Below, one piece after another: positions 44,481-55,500 of a DNA stretch of 64,000 nt. Numbering within the stretch: position 1 is the stretch's first letter; each line of letters starts with the position of its first letter. The notes below the pieces were generated by a model. The model saw nothing but the letters and a program-made list of their open reading frames with translations. It searched no databases and had not been told where the DNA came from. Location of the stretch: positions 27,869,294 through 27,933,293 of the forward strand of contig NC_080698.1 of NCBI RefSeq assembly GCF_030445035.2, given 5' to 3'. Made by a program: the position numbers and the translations under genes. The DNA comes from Dasypus novemcinctus (Eukaryota; Chordata; Mammalia; Cingulata; Dasypodidae).

Positions 44481-44892
44481 GGAAGCAGATTTGGCTCAAT
44501 GGATACGGCATCCACCTACCACATGGGAGGTCCAAGGTTCAAACCCAAGGTCTCATGACCCATGTGATGAGCTGGCCCATGCTCAGTGCTGATGCTCACA
44601 AGGAGTGCTATGCCATGCAGGGGTGTCCCCTGTTTATGGGAGCCCCAGGCACAAGGAGTGCACCCCATAAGGAGAGCCGCCCAACACAAACAAAAAAGTG
44701 CAGCCTGCCCATGAGTGGCACTGCACACATGGAGAGCTGATGCAGCAAGATGATCAAAAAAAAGAGACACAGATTCCTGGTGCTGCTGACAAGAATATAA
44801 GCGGACACAGAAGAACACACAGTGAATGGACACAGAGAACAGCAACTGTGGGGAGATGGGGAGGGTAGGGAAAGGGAGAGAAATAAAAAAAA
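44481..44892 (+). mobile_element. DAS-type SINE (full length) within HAL1
   Basis: The TSD is aaactgtatg / aaactgcatg (44471-44480 and 44893-44902, one change). The head is 'ggaagcagatttggctcaat' with a 'ggttcaaacc' B box. The body and A-rich tail are complete. It is more decayed than the one at 43529, so probably the older insert. Confidence 0.93.
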
Positions 44893-45987
44893 AAACTGCA
44901 TGAAGGAATAAAGATATCTGGTGAGAGTATAATGACATGGGTAGATATAAATGCCAGTACTGTTTTATTTTGGGTTGTAACTTCACTTTTTACTTCCTAT
45001 GGGACCTAAAAGGCAAATGGAAACCATATCATGGATGGTTTCTAAGACTCTACACAAAATATAATGAGAAATCAGTGGTTGTGGACACATAATGCATAAA
45101 CATGTAATTTGTGACAAGAATTACATAAAGGTTGGGGAGAGGGCAAAGGGGTATAGGAACATAGGTTGTAGTTACTATTAAAGTTAAGTTGGTATCAAAG
45201 AAGACAAGATCTTTATAGACTTAGAATGTAAAACTTAAGCCCCATGGTAACTACAAAGAAAATATTGGAGAATATACAAGCTCACAGAGACAGAAATGAG
45301 AGTAGAGGTTGCCAGAGGCAGGGGCTACCCATAATGCATAATGGGTGCAGGGTTTTTGTATGGGGATATGGGAAAGTTTTAGTAATGGAAGGTGGTGAGG
45401 GTACCACAATACTGTGAATGTGATTAATCCTACTGAATAGTATGCTTGGGAGAGTTTGAGATGGGAACATTTATGTTCTAAATATTTTCCCACACTTAAG
45501 AAAATGAAGAAAGAACAATTAAAGAGACAATGACAATTAAATGCAATACATGATCCTGGATGGGATCTAGCAGGGGAGGGGAAAAGCCTCAAAGGAACAT
45601 TATTGGGACATATGAAAAAATTGGAAAACAGATTATAAGCTTTATATCAATGTTATAGTTCTTGAACTTGATAACTGAACTTAAGGTGATTACATAAGTG
45701 ACTATCCATGTTCTAACGAAATGTACATGGCAGTATTAAGTGTTTAAGTAGCATGATAAAGTGTACAACCTATACTCAAGGGTTCAGGAAATGATTGATA
45801 AATAGATAACTATAATAGATAGATGGATACATAGAATGATATGGCAAATGCGACAAAATGTTAAAGTCGATGGATCTGAGTATATGGGAGGGGGTAGGGG
45901 TATACTGGAATGCTCTGTATGGGGTGGTATTATTTTTGTGACTGTCCTGTAAGTTTGAAACTATTTCAAAATAAAAACTTCAAAACA

Positions 45988-46425
45988 GTTAAATCATGCA
46001 GGGTTGGGGGGTGGGGAACCCTCAAAAGGCACTATTTCCCAAACAACCCAAGTCTTTCTCAACTGAAATCTTGAATTTTGGGCCATCTTGAGAAGTGATG
46101 TTTGGATAACGCAACCATATAAGTAGCCTGATTGTTACATTACTTTGGCCTAAAATGAAAGATTTACTTGTCTTCCCAAAATTTTCAATTCTAAGAAGTG
46201 TTACCCTTATGCCTTTTTAAAATGTACTCTCAGGACTTGAGAAAAGTTATTGCCACATGGTCTTACTCTAGTAATTTCAGCTCTGTACATCATACCTTCT
46301 CTGCTCATATGACTAGAACTTGCTTCAAGGGTTGTTTATTTCCCCTTCCCTAATATCCTAATGTTGTATTGTGCCTGAATATAATAATATTCAACATTTA
46401 TATATCATATAGAGCATATGGACAG
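45988..46425. other. Unique sequence, no gene seen
   Basis: Nothing recognisable. Confidence 0.5.
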
Positions 46426-46829
46426 TGTATTAGTTTCCTAGCTGCTAAAAAACAATATCATAAAATGGTTTCACTTAGCAGGAATTTATTGGCTCACAAT
46501 TTTAGAGGCTAGAAGGCTTGCTCCCTTCTGGGCTTGGTATCATCTGACTAACCAGCAATCTTGGGATTGCTTTTCCATCACATGGTAATGCACATGACAG
46601 CATCTTCACCTTTCTCTTCTTCCAGCTCTGGCTGCTTCCCATGGCTTTCTCTCTGTATGCCTGAATTTCTTTGTTCTTATAAAGGACTCTAGTAATCTGG
46701 ATTAAAGCACCACATCTTAACTGAAGTAACTGTTTCAAGAGATCCTATTTATAATATGTTCACACCCACAGGAATGGATTAAGATTTAGAACATGTTTTT
46801 TTGGAGGGTATATAATTTAACCACCAACA
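46426..46829 (-). mobile_element. Solo LTR, xenarthran MaLR/ERVL-like, family B, antisense
   Basis: A perfect 5-bp TSD, gacag, lies at 46421-46425 and 46830-46834. The plus strand begins 'tgtattagtttcctagctgc', then 'ttattggctcacaattttag' and 'ataaaggactctagtaatct', and ends 'gaatggattaagatttagaa' and 'taatttaaccaccaaca'. It has TG...CA termini as expected for an LTR. No internal retroviral DNA. Confidence 0.88.
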
Positions 46830-47010
46830 GACAGTATGGCATAGTGTTAAGTATATAGGTTTTGCACTCAAATTTTGGTTAAAGTCGAAGTAGTGCCACT
46901 TACTAGGTGACATTGCTCAATTTCCTGAATTTCCTAAATTAAGTCTCCATCTCTTTAATGCAGATAAAAATATTCCTATATAGTTACTATGAATTTTAAA
47001 TGTGAAGCTC
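46830..47010 (+). mobile_element. MIR SINE
   Basis: 'gtatggcatagtgttaagta', 'ttttgcactcaaattttggt', 'gtgccacttactaggtgaca' and 'ctcaatttcctgaa' are MIR landmarks. The LTR inserted next to its 5' end. Confidence 0.75.
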
Positions 47011-47179
47011 AACTGTGACTCAACTGTGACTGGGAGGACTTAAAAATGCTAGTTATTATAATTTTTACTTCAAGGTCTATAGACATGTTTTGACTAAATG
47101 CATCTGTTAATCTAGTGTGTTAGTTGAAGAAATGTATAGTAGGTCTAGACTTATCAGTCAATATATTTCAACCCCAGGC

Positions 47180-47545
47180 AGCTGTGTGGTAAGGAAGATT
47201 CCGTGTTCATTAATCCTTATCCCTTTGCCCGGGTTATTTTCCTTCTGTAATAACCTCTTTCTCACTCTTTCCCTATTCAGTCTTCAAGCCACTCCTCTGC
47301 TAAGAGGTCTTCCTAGCCCACTTTCATATTCTCTCATTTCCCTGAAAACACCACCATCTGGGTTAGTTGTAAAGATAAATTTATACTCTTTCCTGATTTT
47401 CCCTGTGTATAATCTTGCCCTTCAGCTAGAATCTTGCCCCTCTCCAGAAATACTCTCCTCGAGAGCAATTAATCATGTCTTACTTGTCTTGTACTTGCCA
47501 AGTTACTCAATACATACTTGTTGATAGAATTTGTTTTTCCCTTGA
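47180..47545 (+). mobile_element. L2-like fragment
   Basis: 'cagtcttcaagccactcctc', 'tgctaagaggtcttcctagc' and the end 'gttactcaatacatacttgt' follow the L2 3' region. Diverged, so moderate confidence. Confidence 0.55.
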
Positions 47546-48251
47546 GTACAATCCATGGAGAAATACAATAAATATAACTTAGTCTTTGAAAAGAAGCAGG
47601 GGTCTAAATTGTGATGCAAACATGCTGAGTCTTTGCAAAATAATCACTTGTCCTACTTTGCAAAACAACACTGCATTAAACCAGCCCAACTACAAAGACC
47701 GTTGGCTTTTTAGCTCTCAACAGGTTAGAGAGAGAAATAATGAGGTTATTCTACCCTCATGCCCACAGCAGCAACACGATTTGGCACAGGCTTGAGGATG
47801 GTGGTATAAACATTTCTTAATACAGCTCTTAAAAGGGGCTGTAAACCTAAACTCACCTCTCATTTAACAAAGTTTTTATGTTTTGACATTAAGCTAGATT
47901 AAATTGTCATATGAATTTAGCAGCTGAGCTTTGGATATCATAAAGATGGGCATTGGGAACAAGCTCTAGAATGCACAATTAACTTAAAAACTATCCTCAG
48001 ACAGGGTTTTAATTCTAACTCATGATGCCATATCCAGAGATTTTTCAACTACTTGAAATATTGACGTTGAGGTGGAGAATGGAATACCTAGTGGCAATGA
48101 TTACGTGTTCATGGGAGAAAATTAGCACACACTCTGGACTGATGCAACAACACCGTTCTAATTCACTTAAATTGGGTCTGCTGATCCATCTCCACCTTTT
48201 GCCAATGATTGAAGAAGAGAGAAGTCCCACTTTCCATTACAGCTGACAAGC
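47546..48251. other. Unique sequence, no gene seen
   Basis: Open frames of 61-74 codons at 48022-48246 on both strands have no family. Confidence 0.5.
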
Positions 48252-48400
48252 CAGTGCTTCTCAAACTTTAAAGTGAGTATGCTTGGAATTTTATTTTAAG
48301 ATTCCAATTCAGTAGGTTTGGGGCAGATCCTGAGTTCTACATTTCTAACAGCCCAGGTGATACAGACGCTGCTGCGCAAAGGACTACTCTTTGAGCACAA
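48252..48400 (+). mobile_element. MER5A-like (hAT MITE)
   Basis: 'cagtgcttctcaaactttaa', 'ttccaattcagtaggtttgg', 'ggcagatcctgagttctaca' and 'aacagcccaggtgatacaga' match MER5A. Confidence 0.85.
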
Positions 48401-48683
48401 GAAAGTAAAGGATGGTGGAATAGTTAATGAATTGCTGAACAGACCAGCCAGCCTGGGTACAATAATGAGACAAAAATACTATTTAAAGGGGATGGAACCT
48501 GAGAAAAATGCAAGCCAGGGAAGGAATTCATAGATTTTGTAGCAGGCTTCCCACCCACTGTCCCTTGTCAAAGATGTCAGATTTTCACTAACTGAAAGAA
48601 GGACATGCTTTCCTTCCTACATCTACAATGCAATTACTCCAGAGAACTTGCTAGTTAAAAGGATGGAAAACAAGTGTTATTAG

Positions 48684-48835
48684 GGGCAGTGTGCACAGGC
48701 TGTGGAGTCAGGCTGTCAGCCAGGTCTGACTTCCAGCAATGCCACTAGCTATGTGACTTTGCAAAAGTTGCCTTTTCTTGCTAAGCCTCAGTTTCTCACT
48801 AAACTGGAAAGTAGGGATAAAACTCATAGGGCTGC
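48684..48835 (+). mobile_element. MIR SINE, left part (split by an LTR)
   Basis: 'gcacaggctgtggagtcagg', 'actagctatgtgactttgca' and 'taagcctcagtttctcacta' are MIR. The remainder continues at 49249-49335 ('gttgttgtgaggactaaatg', 'atgcctggcacacagtagtc'). Confidence 0.88.
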
Positions 48836-49248
48836 TGTGGTGGATTGACTTAGGCACTGCAATTTAGACACATTTATTGCTGGTCTTGAGTCACATTCCT
48901 GTGGGTGTGAACCATTGTTAGGATCTCTTGAAGATGTTATTCTAGTTAAGGTGTGGCCCATGTGGATTAGGCTGGGCCTTACTGTGGATTACTAGAGCAC
49001 TTTATAAGCAGAATAAATTTAGACATAGAAAGAGAAAGCCTTGGGGAGGAATCAGAAGTCAGGAGTCAGCAGGAACCTGGCAGAGAAAAGAGAGGACTTC
49101 GCCATGTAATGGGAAAGGCAAGGAACCCCAAGGATTACCATCTAGCAAGAACATGACCAACTCAGGAAAAGCAAGCTTTCTAGCTTCCGAAATCGTGAGC
49201 CAATAAAGTCTCTCCATATTTGTCATAGCAGCCTGGAAAGCTAAGACA
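48836..49248 (+). mobile_element. Solo LTR, xenarthran MaLR/ERVL-like, family B
   Basis: It begins 'tgtggtggattgacttaggc' and has 'ttcctgtgggtgtgaaccat', 'aaggtgtggcccatgtggat', 'tttataagcagaataaattt' and 'gtgagccaataaagtctctc', ending 'ggaaagctaagaca'. It interrupts a MIR exactly within the 'gggttgttgtgagg' motif, giving a probable decayed TSD gctgc / gttgt. Solo. Confidence 0.85.
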
Positions 49249-49335
49249 GTTGTTGTGAGGACTAAATGAGAGCACATGTGTAAATCACTCTGCCCCATGC
49301 CTGGCACACAGTAGTCTATAAATCTTACTTATTTT
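49249..49335 (+). mobile_element. MIR SINE, right part
   Basis: Continuation of the MIR at 48684-48835 after the LTR insertion: 'gttgttgtgaggactaaatg', then 'atgcctggcacacagtagtc'. Confidence 0.85.
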
Positions 49336-50449
49336 TTAAAACTAGTAATCATTCAGTCAAGAACGATTGCGTACTCGCTTGGCAAACATTGTATTGTGGT
49401 CTCCTAGGGAAAACAGAGGAAGAAAGAGAAAAGGAGGATAAGGAGGAGGAAGAGACACAATCACAGTTCTCAAGTAAATTCCAAAATATATCCATAGAGG
49501 CAAACATATACACATGTGGAATGAATTAATATTTCCACAGCCCCATGCCAAGATGCATCACAAATAGACTTATATAGAACACGTAAGCCATTCAGAGAAA
49601 GCAAGTGTTTAAAATGATATAACTGGAGAAGAAAAACTGAAGAGTCTTTAGACAAAGTCAAGTTATATAAACTTGTAAAAATAATATTTCATTCTTTAGC
49701 ATGATATTGACAGGAACTGTTGTCATTTGGAAACTTTTTTTTAGAAACACCTAGCAGGACTAATTTGGTGGATTGATTTTTTGCACAGACTTAACATGCA
49801 AATCTGAGGTGTAAGCCTGGTCAGAGATTAGGTGACTAAAGGTAAATTACTATAACCCTCATATTATTTCTTATTATGGTTTGAATGGGCCTTTTGGGTC
49901 ACAAACGACCATTTGTAAAGAACCCAAAGAAATTAAGGCTCATAATCTTGATATTTTCCTCATAAAGACAACACTACAAACATTACAAGAAAAGCTCATT
50001 ACTTTCATAAAAGTCTGCCATTAGTTCCCTTTGCATTTAAATGTGACCATTTTCCTGATTCCCCAGATCAGCCTGCCTGCCTGCAACACTGAGACAGATT
50101 CATGGCTTGTGAGAGGATGGATATAGGAGGCTTCCGGGAATGAGTGCCAGGGATGTGATTGTTCTGGTCTCTGTAACCAAGGTTGCAGGTACTTATAATC
50201 GTTCTTCCCTGGAGAAAATAGCATGGAAAGGATTGAACTTCTTGAGAGTCACAATTTGATTCCATTTACTAGATAGAGCTATTCATTGCTATTTCAGATA
50301 CATTTTTCAGATTAGTAGTTTAGAGTCATTGTTTTTTAATTAAGGAAAATGTTAAATTTCACCTCAAAAATAAAGCAATTCTTTTCACTACCTCTTCTTT
50401 CTCTTTCTGCTTAAGTTCTATCTTCAGCTTCTCTCTGAATACTAACTGC
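49336..50449. other. Unique sequence, no gene seen
   Basis: A 1.1-kb block without recognised repeats. A purine-rich tract lies at 49409-49455. Frames of 63-67 codons have no family. Confidence 0.5.
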
Positions 50450-50600
50450 AAACTCAGTTTGGCTCAGCCAACAAGTATTGACTGGTAACTCTTCTGGGTG
50501 TTGAACTAGCACAGATGACAGAGACAAGGTCCCTGTCCTCAAGGAACCTATTGTCTAAAAAGAAGACACAAAAATAGGTCATTTCAAAATGATATGATCT
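50450..50600 (+). mobile_element. L2 3' fragment
   Basis: 'caacaagtattgactggtaa', 'gacaaggtccctgtcctcaa' and 'ggaacctattgtctaaaaag' follow the L2 3' order. Confidence 0.7.
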
Positions 50601-50764
50601 AAATACCAAGTTAGAGTTATATCCAGGTTGCTATGGGAAGGGTAGAGGAGGGCACCTGATCTACCTTAGAAATTTAGAAGGATGGAGTTAAATGAAGAAG
50701 ATAGTGTCTGAATTTTGTTCTGAACAAGAAATAATTGTAATCACCAACACCTTTAAAGTTCTTA

Positions 50765-50895
50765 CTACACATGACTTAGTTTTCTCATTTGTAAAATGGT
50801 GACAATAAAAATTACCTACCTTTAGGAGGGTGTGAGGATATGTGAGTTAATATATGTATATAAATAATTTGAACAATGACTGGCATGTAGAGTTT
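50765..50895 (+). mobile_element. MIR SINE fragment
   Basis: 'cttagttttctcatttgtaa', 'aatggtgacaataaaaatta', 'gtgtgaggatatgtgagtta' and 'acaatgactggcatgtagag' are the 3' MIR core. Confidence 0.8.
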
Positions 50896-51399
50896 AAAGA
50901 AGTTGCCAAAGTCTTAGAGTGAGTAAATGATGGAGTTGGGGTTTGTCCACATGGGGTGGTTCCTGCATCCATGCCCCAAATCACAATGCTATCCTGCCAG
51001 GTAAAGATGGGCCAGATGGGGACAGTAGGGTGGGCAGATGGAAGAGTGGAGCAAAGGCATGAATGTGTGAAATAGCACAGCTATTTCAGAGAACACAAAG
51101 AGTACTGATTTATTGGGGGGTAATGTCTAAGGCAGAGGGTGTCATGGGATCAGGCTAGAGCATCAGAAGGGATCTGTGTGGAAAGGGATGGACAGATCTC
51201 CAGTTTTGAGAGATCACTCTTACAGTGATAAGAAGGAGGAGTTTGTGGGCAAAAATGCTGAACATAGTATGACCTGTTAAACTGAAATAGCAACAGACCA
51301 AATATGAGATAAATACATGGTATTAGGACAATGGAAGTGAACTGGAGAACAGGAGCAAGACTTGAGAAGTATGGAGGCTGGCTGGCAGGACTTCATAGC
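50896..51399. other. Unique sequence, no gene seen
   Basis: Nothing recognisable. Confidence 0.5.
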
Positions 51400-51908
51400 T
51401 GTGGCAGTCTTCAAGATGGTGCCCAGTGACCTCTGCCTCCTGATATTCACACTCTGGTGTACTTTCTGCTCATACTATAGCAGGAATGGTCAGTTTTACC
51501 AATAGCATAGAGAAAAAGTGATAATAGGTCAATTCTGAGATTAGATTATAAAAGATTGTGGCTTCTATTTTGAGCATTTTCTCTTGGATCACTCACTCTG
51601 GAGGAAGCCATCTACCATGTAAGCTGTCTTATAGAGAGGTTCATATGACAGGGAACCAAGGCCTCCAGTCAACAGCCATTGAGGACCAGAAGTCTGCTAA
51701 AAACATGAACTTGGAAATGGATTCACCACTTGCAGTTGAGCTTTGAGATGACAGTTTGACTGCAACCTCATGAGAGACCTGAACTAGAACCTCTCAGCTA
51801 AGTCACTCCTGGATTCCCAACCCTCAGAAATTGTGTGAGATAATAAATGTTTGTTGTTTTAGACTGCGAAATTTTAGGGAGTAGTTTGTTATGCAGTAGA
51901 TAACTGCT
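51400..51908 (+). mobile_element. MLT1-type MaLR solo LTR, sense
   Basis: It begins 'tgtggcagtcttcaagatgg', has 'tgatattcacactctggtg', 'gattataaaagattgtggct' and 'ggatcactcactctggagga', and ends 'ttgtgtgagataataaatgt', 'ttgttgttttagactgcgaa', 'tatgcagtagataactgct'. Flanks atagc / atagt (51395-51399 and 51909-51913) fit a 5-bp TSD. Confidence 0.8.
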
Positions 51909-52624
51909 ATAGTTTAAGGATGGTGGAATGTGGAATACATTTGTGATGACATCCAGGCTTGGGTGACTAAGTAGACAGTAGAATCAATAACTGAACCAGG
52001 CTACATAGTCCAATTTGAACTCATAGACTTCCTCCTCACTTGGGCTCTTCCTCCTGATTCCTCTACCTTATTAATGACACCACTGTTCTCCCACTGACCC
52101 AGACTCAAAACTGCAGATCTGCCACTGCCTATTATATAACCAACATCAAGATTTGTTGATATTATTTTCAAATGGTTCCCATTTCTGTCTCTCCCATTTC
52201 TACTACTCCAATTTTAGCTGTAAAATTACAAAAGCCTCCTTAATAATCTCCTTGCCCTTAGTTTCTTCTTGCTTTACACTGATAAAAATTAATCTTCTAA
52301 AGTACCATCTACAACTACCTTATAAGTATCAAGTATTTGAATAGCCCATTCTTGCTTTCATCTATCAGTTCCACCCTATCCACTGCTCTTTCTCAGTATT
52401 TTCCCTGCACCTTATTACAACTGCATCAACTAACTAAACCTTAGCTTATATAATTTCTACCTCTTGCAATGTGTAACCCTCCCTCTGGGCAACATTTTTG
52501 CTCTCTATCAGGACCACTTAGAAATTTACCTATTTCATGAAAACCTTTTGTATTTAAGTAACTAAATGTGATTTTACTTTCCTCTGAGCTCCTCACAGAA
52601 CTTTTGCACCTCTTTTGTGACACT
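51909..52624. other. Mostly unique sequence, no gene seen
   Basis: A CT-rich, weakly L2-like stretch at 52080-52300 is not secure enough to call. Confidence 0.4.
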
Positions 52625-53077
52625 TGTTGCAATTTTTTGAAGCTGTATGTATTCCAAAGAAATTTAATGTTCTTAAACTTAATCCATTCCTCTGAGTGTG
52701 AAGCCATTGTAAATAGGACCTTCTAAGGCGGTTACTTCAGTTAAGGTATGAGCCACCTCAGTCAGGATGGGTCTTAACCCTCTTACTGGGAATTCTTTAA
52801 GAGTGAAATTCAGAAAGAAAAAGGAAATCCACAGGAACCAAGAAACTGAATATCAACAGAACCAGAAGAGAACAGAGAGACAACACCATGATCCTTGCCA
52901 TGTGACAAGTTAAGGACAAAGGATTGCCTGCAGCCAGTCCCAGAACACCACACACTGTCTTCAGGGAGAAACATTGCCTTGATGATACCTTGATTTGTAC
53001 ATTCTCTTAGCCTTATAACCATAAACAAATAAATTTCCATTGTGGTATTTGCTTGAGCAGCCAAGGAAACTAAAACA
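52625..53077 (+). mobile_element. Solo LTR, xenarthran MaLR/ERVL-like, family B
   Basis: It starts 'tgttgcaattttttgaagct' and has 'cttaatccattcctctgagt', 'ttacttcagttaaggtatga', 'tgggtcttaaccctcttact', 'ccttgccatgtgacaagtta' and 'cattgccttgatgatacctt', ending 'gtggtatttgcttgagcagc' and 'aactaaaaca'. It is the sense counterpart of 9903-10334. Confidence 0.8.
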
Positions 53078-53129
53078 CTTGTATTACTTGTGTATGCATG
53101 CTCTTGCCTATTCTCTCTTACTAGATTTC

Positions 53130-53215
53130 AAACTCTTCTAGATTAGACATATATCTTATTCATCTTTACCTGGTAAATAGAAAAGTTTTCAATAAATGTT
53201 GACTGAGTAAGTTTG
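53130..53215 (+). mobile_element. L2 3' terminus
   Basis: 'ttcatctttacctggtaaat' and 'ttcaataaatgttgactgag' match the L2 end. Confidence 0.55.
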
Positions 53216-53756
53216 CTTTCATGGCTGAACCTCCCTAAACTGAGTCAACTCACCATGCGTTTTCCATGTTGTTCCTTTCCCTTTCTTTGGTCAAAGTTTT
53301 ATCATCCAACTACATAAAAAAACAAAAATAAAAAAACTAGATGAATAAAGTAATCAAATGAATGTATTTCACTGTCTTTGCATTAAACCACAAAGTTATA
53401 TATCGAATAGAAAGAAAAAGAAAACAAATTTAATATTTTATAGGCCTAGAAAAATCAAATCTGTGGATACTCACGATTGAAATAGAGTATAGTTCCCCAA
53501 AACTATCATTTATCAACAGCTTACTGTGTGTGTGGCATATGTGGGTGCTGTACAATATAAATAAGTCTCATTACCTAATGTAAGGGGGAAATGGAAAGGA
53601 GAAATGAGATTATAAGGCTGTGAGTCTCTAAAAAAGAGTCTGGAGGTTGTCAGAAGGAATACCCCTATGTACAACTGAACAGAGTCTAAGAGACAGATAA
53701 GGTAGATACAACCCCAGGTATTGGTTCTTTTGAGGGATAAAGAGACCCACGGGTTC
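53216..53756. other. Unique AT-rich sequence, no gene seen
   Basis: Nothing recognisable. Confidence 0.5.
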
Positions 53757-54549
53757 TATGGTCATGGCAGAAGGGGTTCACTGCCATGACAGATAGCCCT
53801 TCTTTGGAGCTGGTGTTTCTGCGTGATGGAATTGGACTCAGAGGGGATCTCTTTTCACAAGACTTGCATGCTACTTTATTGGAATTGTAGTTGGTGCTGG
53901 GTTTAAGATATATGTAGGGGATTCAAATCTCTGGACTGATAATATGACACCCAGGCCCAGAGCCTCAACAGACTTCAGCTCCTACACTTTGATTTATAGG
54001 ACTTACTCCACTCAGCTAACATGGAGTTGAAGAAGGTCAACCACCACAACATGGAGCCTAGAGTGTCTACAACTGGAAGCGGGAGGAGTACATCCAGTAC
54101 CCATATGGAATCTAAGCCCTCACTTGACATAGATGTGCAATGGACACAACCAATCCAATGTCCACAGAGAAAATGTGGAATGGGTGTGGGAACGGTAGCC
54201 ATGGTGGCTGCTGGGTGTGGGGAACAGGAGGAAGAGATGAGATGTGGAGGCATTTTCGGGACGTGGAGTTGTCCTGGATAGTGCTTCACGGACAATTACG
54301 GGACATTATAGATCCCCCCAGGGCCCACTGGATGGAACGTGAGAGAGTCTGGGCTATGATGTGGACCATTGACTATGGGGAGCAGTGATGCTCAGAGATG
54401 AACTTACCAGGTGCAATGGATGTGTCATAATGATGGGAGAGAGTGTTGCTGTGGGGGGAGTGGGGGGCGGGGGCGGTGGGGTTGAATGGGACCTCATATT
54501 TTTCATAATGTAATTAAAATAAATAAATAAATAATTAATTTTAAAAAAA
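53757..54549 (+). mobile_element. Unnamed retroposon family X, copy 2
   Basis: Homologous along its length to 14900-15776, with the same block order and a TAAA/A-rich tail (54520-54549). A strong G-rich tract (54453-54481) precedes the 'gggacctcatatttttcata' end. The copy keeps 'gaggcattttcgggacgtgg' and 'attacgggacattata', showing CpGs that are mutated or retained differently between the copies. Open frames (54021-54281, 54140-54388) differ from those in copy 1. A short peptide stretch (KKVNHH..EPRV.TT, then ESKP.LDIDV.WTQP) is similar in both copies, which could be chance of recent common descent. Confidence 0.7.
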
Positions 54550-54559
54550 GGGTTAAAAA

Positions 54560-54720
54560 AATTATCACGAGAGGTCTAAGACACAAGGACTGTTATCACT
54601 ACATTTTATGGATGAAAAAATGGAAGGTTAGAGGAGTTGAGTAACTTGCCCAAGTTTGCACAGCTAGGAAGAGGTGTGGCTGGAATTTGAACCATGGATC
54701 TATGCTCTTAAATGGCACCC
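54560..54720 (-). mobile_element. MIR SINE, antisense
   Basis: 'cattttatggatgaaaaaat', 'gttgagtaacttgcccaagt' and 'tggctggaatttgaaccatg' are reverse-complement MIR. Confidence 0.85.
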
Positions 54721-55412
54721 TATACTGTCATTAATGTAGAATGGCAACTCATTTCATAAATGTTTGTCTTTTGGGGGGAGGATGTGTCTATTAATAATTT
54801 ATTTCCAAGAGTGCTTGCCCAGATCAGAGACTGGATCCATAAAAAGAAATAGAAGGTTTCCATCTTCTCAACCTCATCATGTACACAAGAATGCGCTTCA
54901 CTCACAGCCATGATGAACTTTTTGTATATGTGTCCTTGTTGTGCTTTTCCCAACACAGACTATCTCCTTCATCTTTTTATTTCTCCTCTCTCACACAAAC
55001 CTTTTCAGATGACAATCCAGTTTAGCTAAAGGCTGACATCATAGCCTCCATGTTGGTGCAAGAGAAGGTCTAGAGAGAGCCTGTGTTAGGGTATTCTGAG
55101 TCATCTTATTTTTCTCTCTCTACTGAGGAGGCCTGGGTTTCAACGTGATGGAGGACACAGAGATGAGCAGGGCTATTTCTCTGACTGCACCTGCAACAAG
55201 TTGTTGGATCTTTCATGGCTCCCAAGATTTGTAAGATTAAGGAAATGACTATGCCCTTTTCATCATTGTACCTTCAAGCACAGTGCCTGTCAGAGAACTG
55301 AAAAAGTGTTGCATGAACTTCAGGATTCCAGGCCAGTGCTCTTCACTAGAACTTTCTATAATGATGGAAATGTTTGATGGAATGAATCAATGATGGAATG
55401 AATGAAATGATG
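54721..55412. other. Unique sequence, no gene seen
   Basis: A 78-codon minus-strand frame (54720-54956) has no family. Low-complexity 'atggaatgaat' repeats lie at 55370-55415. Confidence 0.45.
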
Positions 55413-55500
55413 ATGGAAACTGCACCATCTAATATGGTAGTCACTAGCTACAGGTGACTATTGAGCAACTTGAAATATGGTCAGTTTGACTAAGGAATTG
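55413..55500. mobile_element. Eutherian hAT-like MITE, left part
   Basis: 'catctaatatggtagtcact', 'agctacaggtgactattgag' and 'caacttgaaatatggtcag' match one end of the family at 31324-31619. The L1 at 55501-59645 splits it. The other part is at 59657-59835. Confidence 0.75.

Larger units (their letters stand above)
42985..45987 (+). mobile_element. HAL1 (half-L1) element, sense, with two nested SINEs
   Basis: HAL1 elements are L1 derivatives that keep ORF1 and a 3'UTR but have no ORF2. Without the inserts this copy is about 2.2 kb. It starts with 5'UTR wording ('tcaaggtttcaacaaaagat'), then ORF1 from an ATG at 43140 ('atggcccaggcaaaggaaa'). The C-terminal part (around 44150-44250) contains the core AKDKERILKAAREK. 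Text that usually encodes the rest of the C-terminal domain runs on to about 44430. It then passes directly into a 3'UTR and ends 'gaaactatttcaaaataaaa' without any endonuclease or reverse transcriptase sequence. SINEs lie at 43529-43915 and 44481-44892. Its ORF1 start and C-terminal core are recognisably homologous to the L1 ORF1 at 57.2-58.2 kb. Stops and indels mean it is dead. Confidence 0.8.
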
